DNA of 53,943 nt. Origin: Desulfarculaceae bacterium (GTDB lineage: Bacteria; Desulfobacterota; Desulfarculia; Desulfarculales; Desulfarculaceae). This document shows positions 45,860 to 53,241 of this stretch, piece after piece. The stretch is from contig JAIPDO010000023.1 in the NCBI GenBank assembly GCA_021737645.1, positions 1-53,943 of the forward strand, given 5' to 3'. Position 1 is the first letter of the stretch; each line of letters starts with the position of its first letter. The translations under genes and the position numbers were made by a program. The notes under the pieces are model-generated. The model worked only from the letters and a program-made list of their open reading frames with translations. It ran no database searches and was not told the DNA's origin.

Positions 45860-46507
45860 ATGAAAATTTTTATCGATACCGCCGATCTCGGCGAAATTAA
45901 AGAGGCCATGAGCCTGGGCATCCTGGACGGGGTGACCACCAACCCCTCCCTGGTGGCCAAGACCGGTAAACCCTTCGAGGCCTGCATCAAGGACATCCTC
46001 GAGGTGGTGCCCGGCGACGTGAGCGTGGAAGTGGTGGGAACCGACCACGACACCATGGTGGCCGAGGGCAAGAAATACGCCGCCTGGGGCGACAACGTAG
46101 TCATCAAGGTGCCCATCATCCAGGAAGGCCTCAAGGCCATCAAGACCCTGAGCCAAGAGGGCATCAAGGTCAACGTCACTCTGTGCTTCAGCCCCTTGCA
46201 GGCCCTGTTGGCCGCCAAGGCCGGTGCTTCCTACATCAGCCCCTTTGTGGGCCGCCTGGACGACATCGGCAGCGACGGCATGGACCTGATCCAGCAGATA
46301 GTGGACATCTACGGCAACTACGCCTATGACACCGAGGTTTTGGTGGCCAGCATCCGCAACCCCATGCACGTGGTCAACGCCGCGCTGATGGGGGCCGACG
46401 TATGCACCATTCCCTTAAAGGTCATCGGCCAACTGCTCAAGCACCCCTTGACCGACAAGGGCCTGGCCGCCTTCCTGGCTGACTGGGAAAAGGCCAACAA
46501 GGGTTAG
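45860..46507 (+). CDS. Transaldolase-like fructose-6-phosphate aldolase (TalC/FSA family)
   Basis: A 215-residue short transaldolase-family TIM barrel. [26 protein letters not shown], and the Schiff-base Lys in NVVIKVPII (about residue 86) define the family; the C-terminal [20 protein letters not shown] is also typical. Such enzymes act as transaldolase in the pentose phosphate pathway or as fructose-6-phosphate aldolase; sequence alone does not separate them well. GAGGAGAG precedes the ATG. pgsA follows after 12 bases. Confidence 0.93.
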   Translation: MKIFIDTADLGEIKEAMSLGILDGVTTNPSLVAKTGKPFEACIKDILEVVPGDVSVEVVGTDHDTMVAEGKKYAAWGDNVVIKVPIIQEGLKAIKTLSQEGIKVNVTLCFSPLQALLAAKAGASYISPFVGRLDDIGSDGMDLIQQIVDIYGNYAYDTEVLVASIRNPMHVVNAALMGADVCTIPLKVIGQLLKHPLTDKGLAAFLADWEKANKG

Positions 46508-46519
46508 GAATATCCTCCA

Positions 46520-47089
46520 GTGGGCTCAGTGAAACGAGAGCAGGTGTTCAACCTGCCCAATTTGATAACCCTGCTGCGGGTGGGCTCCATCCCCTTGCTC
46601 ATGGGGATGCTCTACCTTCCCGAAGCCGGATGGCATTGGGCGGCGGCGATTCTGTTCTTCGTGGCCGGGCTCAGCGACTTGGCCGATGGCTTCTTGGCCC
46701 GGCGCATGAAAAAGGTAACCGTGCTGGGCCAGTTCCTGGACCCTCTGGCCGACAAGATGATCATCGCCTCCATGCTGGTGGTGTTGGTGATGCTGGGCCG
46801 GGCCGAGGCCTGGGCCGCGGTGGTGATCATCTGCCGGGAGGTGGCGGTTACCGGGCTTCGGGCCGTGGCCGCCACTCAGGGACTGGCCGTGCCCAGCGAC
46901 CGGTGGGGCAAGGCCAAGACCGCGCTCCAGATGCTGGCGGTGCTTTTACTCATCATGCCCGAGCCGTTGGGCGCTTTTGATCCGCAATATTGGGGTACTC
47001 TGGCCCTATGGACCGCAACCGTGGTAAGCTTTGTGTCCGGACTGAGGTACTTTGTGCGCTTCAATCGCCTCTACATGGGGCAAAGCTAG
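46520..47089 (+). CDS. pgsA: CDP-diacylglycerol-glycerol-3-phosphate 3-phosphatidyltransferase PgsA
   Basis: A 189-residue inner-membrane enzyme that makes phosphatidylglycerophosphate. The CDP-alcohol phosphatidyltransferase motif is complete: DGFLARRMKKVTVLGQFLDPLADK, shown here as its parts DG..AR, G and D...D (about residues 57-79). NLPNLITLLRVGSIPLLM opens the protein and about four to five helices follow. The start is GTG 46520, with GTG 46529 as an alternative. The gene ends 20 bases before the tRNA-Gly promoter. Confidence 0.92.
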   Translation: MGSVKREQVFNLPNLITLLRVGSIPLLMGMLYLPEAGWHWAAAILFFVAGLSDLADGFLARRMKKVTVLGQFLDPLADKMIIASMLVVLVMLGRAEAWAAVVIICREVAVTGLRAVAATQGLAVPSDRWGKAKTALQMLAVLLLIMPEPLGAFDPQYWGTLALWTATVVSFVSGLRYFVRFNRLYMGQS

Positions 47090-47109
47090 TTGCCGGGACA
47101 GATTTAGCC

Positions 47110-47137
47110 TTGACATAACGGACGGATACTGTAATAT
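47110..47137 (+). promoter_or_regulatory. Strong promoter of tRNA-Gly
   Basis: TTGACA (47110-47115), a 16-base spacer and TAATAT (47132-47137). Transcription would start a few bases before the tRNA at 47150. Confidence 0.75.
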
Positions 47138-47149
47138 TCGTTTGCCGAT

Positions 47150-47224
<75 letters not shown>

Positions 47225-47236
47225 AAGAGAGCAAAA

Positions 47237-47266
47237 ACCGGCCTCCTTCGGGGGCCGGTTTTTTTT
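47237..47266 (+). terminator. Intrinsic terminator after tRNA-Gly
   Basis: ACCGGCCTC pairs with GGGGCCGGT (one G-T wobble) around a short CTTCG loop, followed by eight T. Twelve bases separate it from the tRNA CCA. Confidence 0.9.
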
Positions 47267-47320
47267 GTGAGTTATGAGGCGCATGGATCGCTGCGCAGGC
47301 TCTATAAAGCCTGAAACTGC

Positions 47321-47349
47321 TTGACACCCCCCCAAGGGGCCGATATTAT
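47321..47349 (+). promoter_or_regulatory. Near-consensus promoter of tRNA-Cys
   Basis: TTGACA (47321-47326), a 17-base spacer and TATTAT (47344-47349). The start would be near 47356, about 50 bases before the tRNA, implying 5' trimming. Confidence 0.75.
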
Positions 47350-47406
47350 TTGGGCCACTCGGGCTAGGGTTATAAGAGGCCGTAGTCACGGAATAATTGT
47401 ATATAT

Positions 47407-47482
47407 GGCGGCGTAGCCAAGTGGCTAAGGCAGCGGACTGCAAATCCGTTATTCACCGGTTCAAATCCGGTCGCCGCCTCCA
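47407..47482 (+). tRNA. tRNA-Cys (anticodon GCA), CCA encoded
   Basis: The acceptor stem GGCGGCG pairs with CGCCGCC (47472-47478). The anticodon loop CTGCAAA carries GCA at 47440-47442, flanked by GCGGA/TCCGT. The T arm has ACCGG-TTCAAAT-CCGGT. Discriminator T and CCA are encoded at 47479-47482. Confidence 0.97.
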
Positions 47483-47490
47483 AATTTTTA

Positions 47491-47529
47491 AAAGCGGTCA
47501 GCCCTGGTGGTTGGCCGCTTTTTCTTTTT
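47491..47529 (+). terminator. Intrinsic terminator after tRNA-Cys
   Basis: AAAGCGGTCA (47491-47500) pairs with TGGCCGCTTT (47512-47521) with one T-G wobble, followed by TTCTTTTTC. Confidence 0.8.
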
Positions 47530-47552
47530 CCTTGTCACCAAAGGGGGGAGAA

Positions 47553-47894
47553 ATGAATCCCATAGCATGTTGCGGCCTGGACTGTAGCCAGTGCCCGGCC
47601 CATTTGGCCTGGCAAAACGACGACCAGGCCCTGCGCCAAAAGACCGCCGCCCTGTGGTCGCGGATGTACAAGGCCGAGATAACCCCGGAGCAGATTAACT
47701 GCACGGGCTGCCACTCATCCACAGAGCCGCTGTTCGGCCACTGTCACCAGTGCGATATCCGCTCCTGCGCCCAGGAGCGGGGCCTGGACACCTGTGCGCC
47801 CTGCCCGGACTACGCCTGCTCTCGTCTGGATTTCGTGCACCAGGCCGTGCCCCAGGCCCGGCAAAACCTGGATGATTTGCGCTCTCAAGGATGA
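47553..47894 (+). CDS. DUF3795 cysteine-rich protein
   Basis: A 113-residue soluble protein with about 13 Cys in motifs typical of DUF3795 (CCGLDCSQCPAH at the start, then CTGCH, CHQC, CAPC). It probably binds an iron-sulfur cluster or zinc; the function is unknown in the family. GGGGGGAG precedes the ATG at 47553. An upstream open frame running through the tRNA-Cys gene was rejected. Its stop overlaps the ATG of the next gene (ATGA), so the two are translated together. Confidence 0.85.
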   Translation: MNPIACCGLDCSQCPAHLAWQNDDQALRQKTAALWSRMYKAEITPEQINCTGCHSSTEPLFGHCHQCDIRSCAQERGLDTCAPCPDYACSRLDFVHQAVPQARQNLDDLRSQG

Positions 47895-48598
47895 GGGGCC
47901 ATACTTGCCCCATGACCAGCCTGGAAAGCATGAAACAACCGCAACGGGACATCCTGGTGATCGGGGGAGGGCGCTTCGGCCGCCTGGCCCTGGAGCGCCT
48001 GCCCGGCCGGGTGGCCACGGTGGTGGAACCCACGCCGGATGACGGCCTGCTGGCCTTGGCCCGCGATCAGGGCGCACAGGTGGCGCGAGCCTCGGGGGTG
48101 GATTTTCTGGCTCCCGTCTTGGCGGGAAATCAGCCGCCCCGTTGGGTGGTGCCCGCCTTGCCCCGCCACCTGCTGCATGACTGGCTCTTGCACGACCTGG
48201 CCACCCTGGGAGCCCGCGCCGTGGAGGCGCCCCAGGCGGTGCTGCCCCCGCTGGCCAGCGTGATGCAAGGCGATGAGGGCCAGCTCTTCGTGAGCCTGGC
48301 CAACTTCCTGTGCCCGGACGACTGCCCCGAGCCGCCCAAGTTGTGCACGGTTACCGGCAAGCCACGGGGCGAGCCTTTATATGAGCGCCTGGCCGGGATG
48401 AGCCGGCCAGGGTGGCGTGTGGCAGTGCTGCGTAGCCGCCAACTGGCTACCGGCGTGGGGGGATGCCTTCCCGACGAGATGTTGCGGCTCAAGGAGCAGA
48501 TCAAGGCCCAGGGCGGAGCCTGGCTGGTGGCCACCTCCTGCCGTTGCCATGGTGTGGTCAGTGGCCTCAGCCTGCCGGAGAAAGCGCAACGTGTCTGA
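47891..48598 (+). CDS. Unknown protein with Rossmann-like N-terminus and C-terminal Cys motifs
   Basis: A 235-residue protein I cannot assign to a named family. From residue 21, DILVIGGGRFGRLALERL looks like an NAD(P)/TrkA-N-type Rossmann start, and VATVVEPTP fits the second strand. Later come Cys motifs (CPDDCPEPPKLC near residue 140, CRCHG near 222) that could bind a metal or Fe-S cluster. The ATG at 47891 overlaps the DUF3795 stop; ATG 47930, directly before the Rossmann strand, is an alternative. The pairing with the Cys-rich DUF3795 protein suggests a shared function. Confidence 0.7.
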   Translation: MRGHTCPMTSLESMKQPQRDILVIGGGRFGRLALERLPGRVATVVEPTPDDGLLALARDQGAQVARASGVDFLAPVLAGNQPPRWVVPALPRHLLHDWLLHDLATLGARAVEAPQAVLPPLASVMQGDEGQLFVSLANFLCPDDCPEPPKLCTVTGKPRGEPLYERLAGMSRPGWRVAVLRSRQLATGVGGCLPDEMLRLKEQIKAQGGAWLVATSCRCHGVVSGLSLPEKAQRV

Positions 48599-49277
48599 TT
48601 TCATCTACCAGGCGGTGCTGTTCGACATGGACGGAGTGGTGCTGGATTCCATGACGCAGCACTCCGACTCCTGGCTGCGGGTAATGCGCGCGGCAGGCCT
48701 GAGCGTTGAGCGGGAATTCGTGCTGGCTCACGAAGGCTGCTTGCAGGCCGAGGTTTTGGAAAAGCTTCTCGAAGAGCAGGGCGTGGTTTTGCCGCCGGGG
48801 CAGGGGGCGGCCGAGTTCATGCTGCGCCTGTTGGACGAGCAGCGCCGCTTGTACCTGGACGAGTTCGCCCACCATGTGACGCCCTTTCCCGGAGCCGCCG
48901 GGCTATTGGCCGCCTTGGCAGGGCGGGGGGTGCCCACCGCCTTGGTCACCAGCTCCCGCCGAGACCAGGTCGAGACATGTCTGCCCCATGAATTGTTGCG
49001 TGGTTTCGCGGAAATAGTGACTTCGGACGACGTTGGCCAACACAAGCCCCATCCCGAGCCCTATCTAAAGGCCTCCCAAGCCCTGGGCGTGGCCTCTGGG
49101 GATTGCCTGGTGGTGGAGAACGCACCGGCGGGCATCGCGGCGGCCCGTGCCGCGGGGGCGGTGTGCTATGCCGTCACCACCACCTTGGGCCGGGAACACC
49201 TGGGCCAGGCCCACGCCGTTTTTGACGGCCTGGATGATCTGGCGCACCACCTGGGGTTCAACAGGGCAGGGGAGTGA
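48591..49277 (+). CDS. HAD-superfamily phosphatase/beta-phosphoglucomutase-like
   Basis: A 228-residue HAD hydrolase. Motif I is FDMDGVVLDS (nucleophile and acid Asp near residues 12 and 14), motif II is the VTSS strand, motif III Lys is in GQHKPHPEPYL, and motif IV is VVENAPAGI. The inserted helical cap after motif I matches the phosphatase/beta-phosphoglucomutase group. GTG 48591 overlaps the upstream gene by eight bases; the longer open frame from 48417 lies inside that gene. The substrate is likely a small sugar phosphate or phosphoglycolate, unproven. Confidence 0.88.
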   Translation: MSDFIYQAVLFDMDGVVLDSMTQHSDSWLRVMRAAGLSVEREFVLAHEGCLQAEVLEKLLEEQGVVLPPGQGAAEFMLRLLDEQRRLYLDEFAHHVTPFPGAAGLLAALAGRGVPTALVTSSRRDQVETCLPHELLRGFAEIVTSDDVGQHKPHPEPYLKASQALGVASGDCLVVENAPAGIAAARAAGAVCYAVTTTLGREHLGQAHAVFDGLDDLAHHLGFNRAGE

Positions 49278-50215
49278 TGCGGGTCCTGCTGGCCCAGGTT
49301 TCTCTCCTGCCTGAAATACTCAGCAAAAAGATAAGCTCCTGGCAGTTGCCCTCGCTGGCGGCCCGCAACGGTTTTCAGGGGGTGGAGTGGCTGGATCGTT
49401 TGCTGCCTTCCCTAAAGCACCAGGTTCTACGTCGCCTGGGCGATCTGAGCCGGGAGGCGGGGCTGGGGCCGGGAGCCTTAAGCCTGAGCATCCCTTACGA
49501 TGCCGGGCCGTCCCGTCTGGCTGGGTCCACCCAACGATGTCTGAGTCTGCTGGAGGCCTGTCCGGATATGGGGGTCAGCGTGGTGCGGGTGGCGTTGGCC
49601 CGAAGCGGGGCAAATCTGGGCCATCTATTGGAAGCCATCGCCTCTTTGCGTACCAAGCAGGCAAGGCAGAGTGACCCTTTGGGTTGGGCAGGGCGTTTGA
49701 CTTACCATGCCTTGGTCAGAGCCGGCATGGCCCGTGACCATTGTCACGCAGCTGCTCCATCACCGCACCCCAAGGCGGAGTTGGATAGAGCGGCCCGGTG
49801 CCTGGAACCCCTGGCCAAAAGGGCGGCTGAGCTGAGCTTGACACTGGCAGTGGAGAACCACTGGGGCGTCAGCGGACGCCCGGATGATCTTTTGTATACA
49901 GTAGGGTGCTTAAAAAATTACGGCCTGGGGGTGTGCCTGGACCTGGACAATTTTTACCGAGATCAGGACCCTTTGGCCGGGGTGTCCGCCTTGGCGCCCA
50001 AGACGGTACACGTGCATTACAAAGCCCATGGCGGCGACCCTAGGGCCGAGGCCTCGCGGCTTAATTACCGGGCTCGTCTGGAGGCATTGCGGGCTGTGGG
50101 CTATGCGGGAGTTTTCAGCCTGGAATACGAAGGCCCGCCGCCCGGTATGTCCGGGGCAAGGCAGGCCTCCGAGGTGTTGCGGGCCATGTGGGAGCCGGGG
50201 TCTAGTCCCACATGA
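49277..50215 (+). CDS. Sugar-phosphate isomerase/epimerase-like TIM-barrel protein
   Basis: A 312-residue protein of the xylose isomerase-like TIM-barrel superfamily. Metal-site features include LAVENHWGVSG (Glu near residue 194), GVCLDLDNFY (Asp near 218), VHVHYKAHGG (His near 239) and FSLEYEG (Glu near 275). These are the usual Glu-Asp-His-Glu ligands. The ATG at 49277 overlaps the HAD stop (TGATG), and a GTG one codon earlier is possible. A pair of HAD phosphatase and isomerase suggests a small sugar-phosphate pathway; the substrate is unknown. The end overlaps a convergent small gene by 14 bases. Confidence 0.8.
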   Translation: MRVLLAQVSLLPEILSKKISSWQLPSLAARNGFQGVEWLDRLLPSLKHQVLRRLGDLSREAGLGPGALSLSIPYDAGPSRLAGSTQRCLSLLEACPDMGVSVVRVALARSGANLGHLLEAIASLRTKQARQSDPLGWAGRLTYHALVRAGMARDHCHAAAPSPHPKAELDRAARCLEPLAKRAAELSLTLAVENHWGVSGRPDDLLYTVGCLKNYGLGVCLDLDNFYRDQDPLAGVSALAPKTVHVHYKAHGGDPRAEASRLNYRARLEALRAVGYAGVFSLEYEGPPPGMSGARQASEVLRAMWEPGSSPT

Positions 50216-50504
50216 TGGTTTCGTTGCCGGTGGGGAATTTATCCACCCGAGGCAATTCCACCCAACGTATGCGAATCCCCTGGGGCGTGTTTACTATGAC
50301 CCGCTGCCAGGATTTGCCGTTCTGGGTGTCAACCATGAGCATGCCGCCATAGGGCTTGGGGGCCTGGAATATCTGATAGCGAGGCGGCGGGCTGTAAAGG
50401 CTCAGGGCGCCGCCTTGCGGGGTTACCCCAGGCGGTGCGGCCAAGGCCGGCGCGGCGCAGGACAAAAGGGCGAGAAGCAGGAAACAGGCAAGCATGGCTC
50501 TCAT
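50202..50504 (-). CDS. Small secreted protein of unknown function
   Basis: A 100-residue protein with a clear signal peptide (MRAMLACFLLLALLSCAAPALA, likely cleaved after ALA). The mature part of about 78 residues has no motif I recognise; it contains SPPPRYQIFQAP and GKSWQRVIVNTPQG. The Cys inside the hydrophobic core is unlikely to be a lipobox. The ATG at 50504 follows a near-perfect AAGGAGGT at the right distance; the longer frame to 50609 has none. It is convergent with, and slightly overlaps, the isomerase-like gene. Confidence 0.7.
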   Translation of the reverse strand: MRAMLACFLLLALLSCAAPALAAPPGVTPQGGALSLYSPPPRYQIFQAPKPYGGMLMVDTQNGKSWQRVIVNTPQGIRIRWVELPRVDKFPTGNETIMWD

Positions 50505-50742
50505 GGAGATACCTCCTTGTTTTGGATAGATTTTAGCCTTACATAGGGCTCCCTGGCAAGCAATAACTATTAAAGTATTAAAACCGGACACATAAAACAT
50601 TAACTTCATATTAATAATGATGATATCAAGATAACTTATTGATAAAATGCTACTAAAAATCGGCAGTTTATTGGATGACGTCTCGGCCTCGACTTTCGTT
50701 TATTTATAACGTCGCATAAGATATATTATGTAAACTAATATG

Positions 50743-50774
50743 TAGGCCAAACGTGAGTTCCAAAGTTTGGCCTA
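50743..50774. repeat. Perfect 10-base inverted repeat
   Basis: TAGGCCAAAC (50743-50752) and GTTTGGCCTA (50765-50774) with a 12-base centre. No T-run follows on either strand, so an operator is more likely than a terminator. It lies about 100 bases upstream of the pckG -35. Confidence 0.5.
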
Positions 50775-50874
50775 ATTTGAGGTCCGACTCGGCGTCACCC
50801 GGCAAGTGCGAATGTGCCCTGCCGGGAGGTCATAATAAAGCGCAATTTATTCGAAAACTGTTGCTGTAACCATC

Positions 50875-50904
50875 TTGACGCGTACCTACCCCGATGCATA
50901 GAAT
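50875..50904 (+). promoter_or_regulatory. Probable pckG promoter
   Basis: TTGACG (50875-50880), an 18-base spacer and TAGAAT (50899-50904), giving a leader of about 230 bases to the pckG ATG. Confidence 0.5.
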
Positions 50905-51141
50905 GAAACCCCTTTAACTTGGTTGGTCGGCAATACATGGCCACGGATGGTCGGGTGTTGCCGGCCTGTCGAAAACAGTGCTCACGGGCACCCGCGCACC
51001 GGCGCCGTATCACAAGGCCCGGTGGGCGGATGAGCCTTTGGAATAAAAATGAATATCAAAGGTTCACCCCTCATCCGGGTGCCCCCTCAGCCCATCCCCT
51101 ATTTAACCGTCTATTGCGACGATAAATTAGAAGGAGTCCCC

Positions 51142-53112
51142 ATGCTAGAGCTCAATAAAGGTGTCGATATCCTTACCGACATCGGTGGAGTCAAAGGCGA
51201 CGACCAGGTGGACCGCGTACTGCGCGAAGCCATGAATGACACCGAGTTCGCCAAAATCGAAAAGATCAAAAATCCCCAGGCCCGCCTGAAGATAGCCAAC
51301 ACCATCGCCCTGGGACAGCCGGATAAGGTTTTCGTGAACACCGGCAGCGACCAGGACGTGCAACGCGTGCGCGAGCTGTGCCTGACTCTCGGTGAAGAGC
51401 AGACCCTGGCCACTCCCGGCCACACCCTGCATTACGATCTGGCCGAGGAACAGGCCCGCATCGTGGACCGCACCTTTTACATCGCCAACCCCGAGGACAC
51501 CGTAAGCTCCCTGGCCAACCGCCTGGAGCGCACGGAAGCCTACGACTATGTAAAAGAGCACATGGTCGGCATGATGAAGGGTATGACCCTGGTCATCGGC
51601 TTCTACTCGCGCGGTCCCGTGGGCGCGGTGGCCGCCATCCCGGCCATCGAAGCCACCACTTCCCTATACGTGTGCCACTCGGCCGAGTTGCTTTATCGCA
51701 ACTGCTTCGACCAGTTCGACGATGAGGTGGACCGCGTGGGCCACTTCTTCACCAACGTTCATTGCCAAGGACCCAACACCCCTGAAGATCTGCCCAACGC
51801 CCGGGTGCTCATGGACCGCTCCTACCAGACCACCTTCAGCACCTTCTGCACCTACGCGGGCAACACCCTGCTGCTCAAAAAGGGCAACCACCGCTTTGCC
51901 GTGGACCGCGCCACCTATTACCGCGCGGGCCATGAGCTTTCCGAGCACATGTTCATCACCGGCCTCAAGGGACCCGGCGGCAGGGTGACTTTCTTCGCGG
52001 GCGCGGCTCCCTCAGGCTGCGGCAAGACCACCACGGCCATGGTGGGCGAAGAGTTCATCAGCGACGACTTGGCCCAGATCTGGATCGCCGAGGACGGCAC
52101 CATCCGCAGCATCAACCCCGAGACCGGCATCTTCGGGATCATCCAGGACGTGAACTGGACCGACGATCCCATGATCATGGAGCTGCTGCGCAAGGAAAAC
52201 GCCGAGGTCATCTTCTCCAACATCCTGGTGAAAGACGGCAAGCCCTATTGGTTGGGTAGCGGCGAAGAAACCCCGAAAGAGGGCTTCAACTTCCAGGGTG
52301 AGTGGACCGAGGGCAAGACCGACGCCAACGGCAAGGCAATCCCCCTGTCCCACGCCAACGCCCGCTTCACCATGCGCGCCGAGGTGCTGGCCAACTGCAG
52401 TGACAAGCTGCACGACCCCTCGGGCGTGATCACCAAGGTTTTCACCTACAACGGCCGTGACGCGGACACCATGCCTCCGGTTCGCGTGGCTCGCGATGCC
52501 GACGAGGGCGTGGTCATCGGCGCCTCCATCGTGAGCAAGGCCACGGCCACCGAAGTGGGCGCCACCGGCGTAAAGCGCCAGCCCTGGGCCAACCAACCCT
52601 TTATCCCCGGCGCCTTGGGCGACAACATGGTGGCCCAGTTCGACTTCTTCAACAACGACGCCATCGCCGACGAGCACCGTCCCATCATGGCCGGACTCAA
52701 CTACTTCCTGACCCACGAGGCCCGCGGCGGCCAAGGCGACGGCCTGTTGGGCGAGAAACGCGACGTGAAGGTGTGGTTGAGCTGGCTGGACCGCCTGATC
52801 CACAACGAGGTGGGCTCCATACCCTCTCCGGTGGGCCTGCTGCCCGAGTACGAGGACCTCAAGGCCATGTTCGCCGAGCTGCTGAGCAAGGAATACCCCA
52901 AGGATCTCTACGACAAGCAGTTCTCCCTGTACGTGGACAAGATTATCGCCCGCATCGACCTGCAGTCCGATGCCTTCAAGAAAGAGGAGAACATTCCTGA
53001 GCGCCTCTTTACCATCTACGAAGAGCAACGCAAACAGATGATGGAGCTCAAGGACAAGTTCGGTGACATCGTCACCATCGAGCAACTTAAGGAGCTGAAC
53101 GCCTCCAAGTAG
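51142..53112 (+). CDS. pckG: GTP-type phosphoenolpyruvate carboxykinase PckG
   Basis: A 656-residue cytoplasmic enzyme that interconverts oxaloacetate and phosphoenolpyruvate with GTP. The nucleotide P-loop APSGCGKTTTAM (about residues 290-301) has the Cys typical of the GTP type. FISDDLAQIW binds metal and GFYSRGPVG lies near the substrate site. It is somewhat longer than the roughly 600-620 residues usual for the family. The ATG at 51142 follows AAGGAG; the open frame back to 51049 has no ribosome site. It has its own promoter and terminator, so it is monocistronic. In an organism oxidising organic acids it would supply gluconeogenic PEP. Confidence 0.93.
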   Translation: MLELNKGVDILTDIGGVKGDDQVDRVLREAMNDTEFAKIEKIKNPQARLKIANTIALGQPDKVFVNTGSDQDVQRVRELCLTLGEEQTLATPGHTLHYDLAEEQARIVDRTFYIANPEDTVSSLANRLERTEAYDYVKEHMVGMMKGMTLVIGFYSRGPVGAVAAIPAIEATTSLYVCHSAELLYRNCFDQFDDEVDRVGHFFTNVHCQGPNTPEDLPNARVLMDRSYQTTFSTFCTYAGNTLLLKKGNHRFAVDRATYYRAGHELSEHMFITGLKGPGGRVTFFAGAAPSGCGKTTTAMVGEEFISDDLAQIWIAEDGTIRSINPETGIFGIIQDVNWTDDPMIMELLRKENAEVIFSNILVKDGKPYWLGSGEETPKEGFNFQGEWTEGKTDANGKAIPLSHANARFTMRAEVLANCSDKLHDPSGVITKVFTYNGRDADTMPPVRVARDADEGVVIGASIVSKATATEVGATGVKRQPWANQPFIPGALGDNMVAQFDFFNNDAIADEHRPIMAGLNYFLTHEARGGQGDGLLGEKRDVKVWLSWLDRLIHNEVGSIPSPVGLLPEYEDLKAMFAELLSKEYPKDLYDKQFSLYVDKIIARIDLQSDAFKKEENIPERLFTIYEEQRKQMMELKDKFGDIVTIEQLKELNASK

Positions 53113-53138
53113 GCTGAACGCCCTATTCCGTACGCAGC

Positions 53139-53173
53139 AAGGCCCCGGCCGGATTTCGGCCGGGGCCTTTTTT
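53139..53173 (+). terminator. Strong intrinsic terminator of pckG
   Basis: AAGGCCCCGGCCG (53139-53151), loop GATTT, CGGCCGGGGCCTT (53157-53169) and a T-run to 53173. Confidence 0.92.
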
Positions 53174-53241
53174 GACTTATGGTTTGGCCAACGCCGAAAA
53201 TAAGGCATAATGATTTGGTCTGTAGCAAGGGAGAGCAAGAC

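Larger units (their letters stand above)
50505..51141. other. 637-base AT-rich intergenic region before pckG
   Basis: No supported gene. The left half (50520-50740) is unusually AT-rich for this genome and should carry the promoter of the small leftward gene. It contains a perfect inverted repeat (50743-50774) and the pckG promoter (50875-50904), followed by a pckG leader of about 230 bases with no obvious structure beyond its AAGGAG ribosome site. Confidence 0.6.

Noticed and set aside
47397..47552. N-terminal extension of the DUF3795 gene through tRNA-Cys
   Set aside because: The open frame translates the tRNA and its terminator; the ATG at 47553 has a strong ribosome site.
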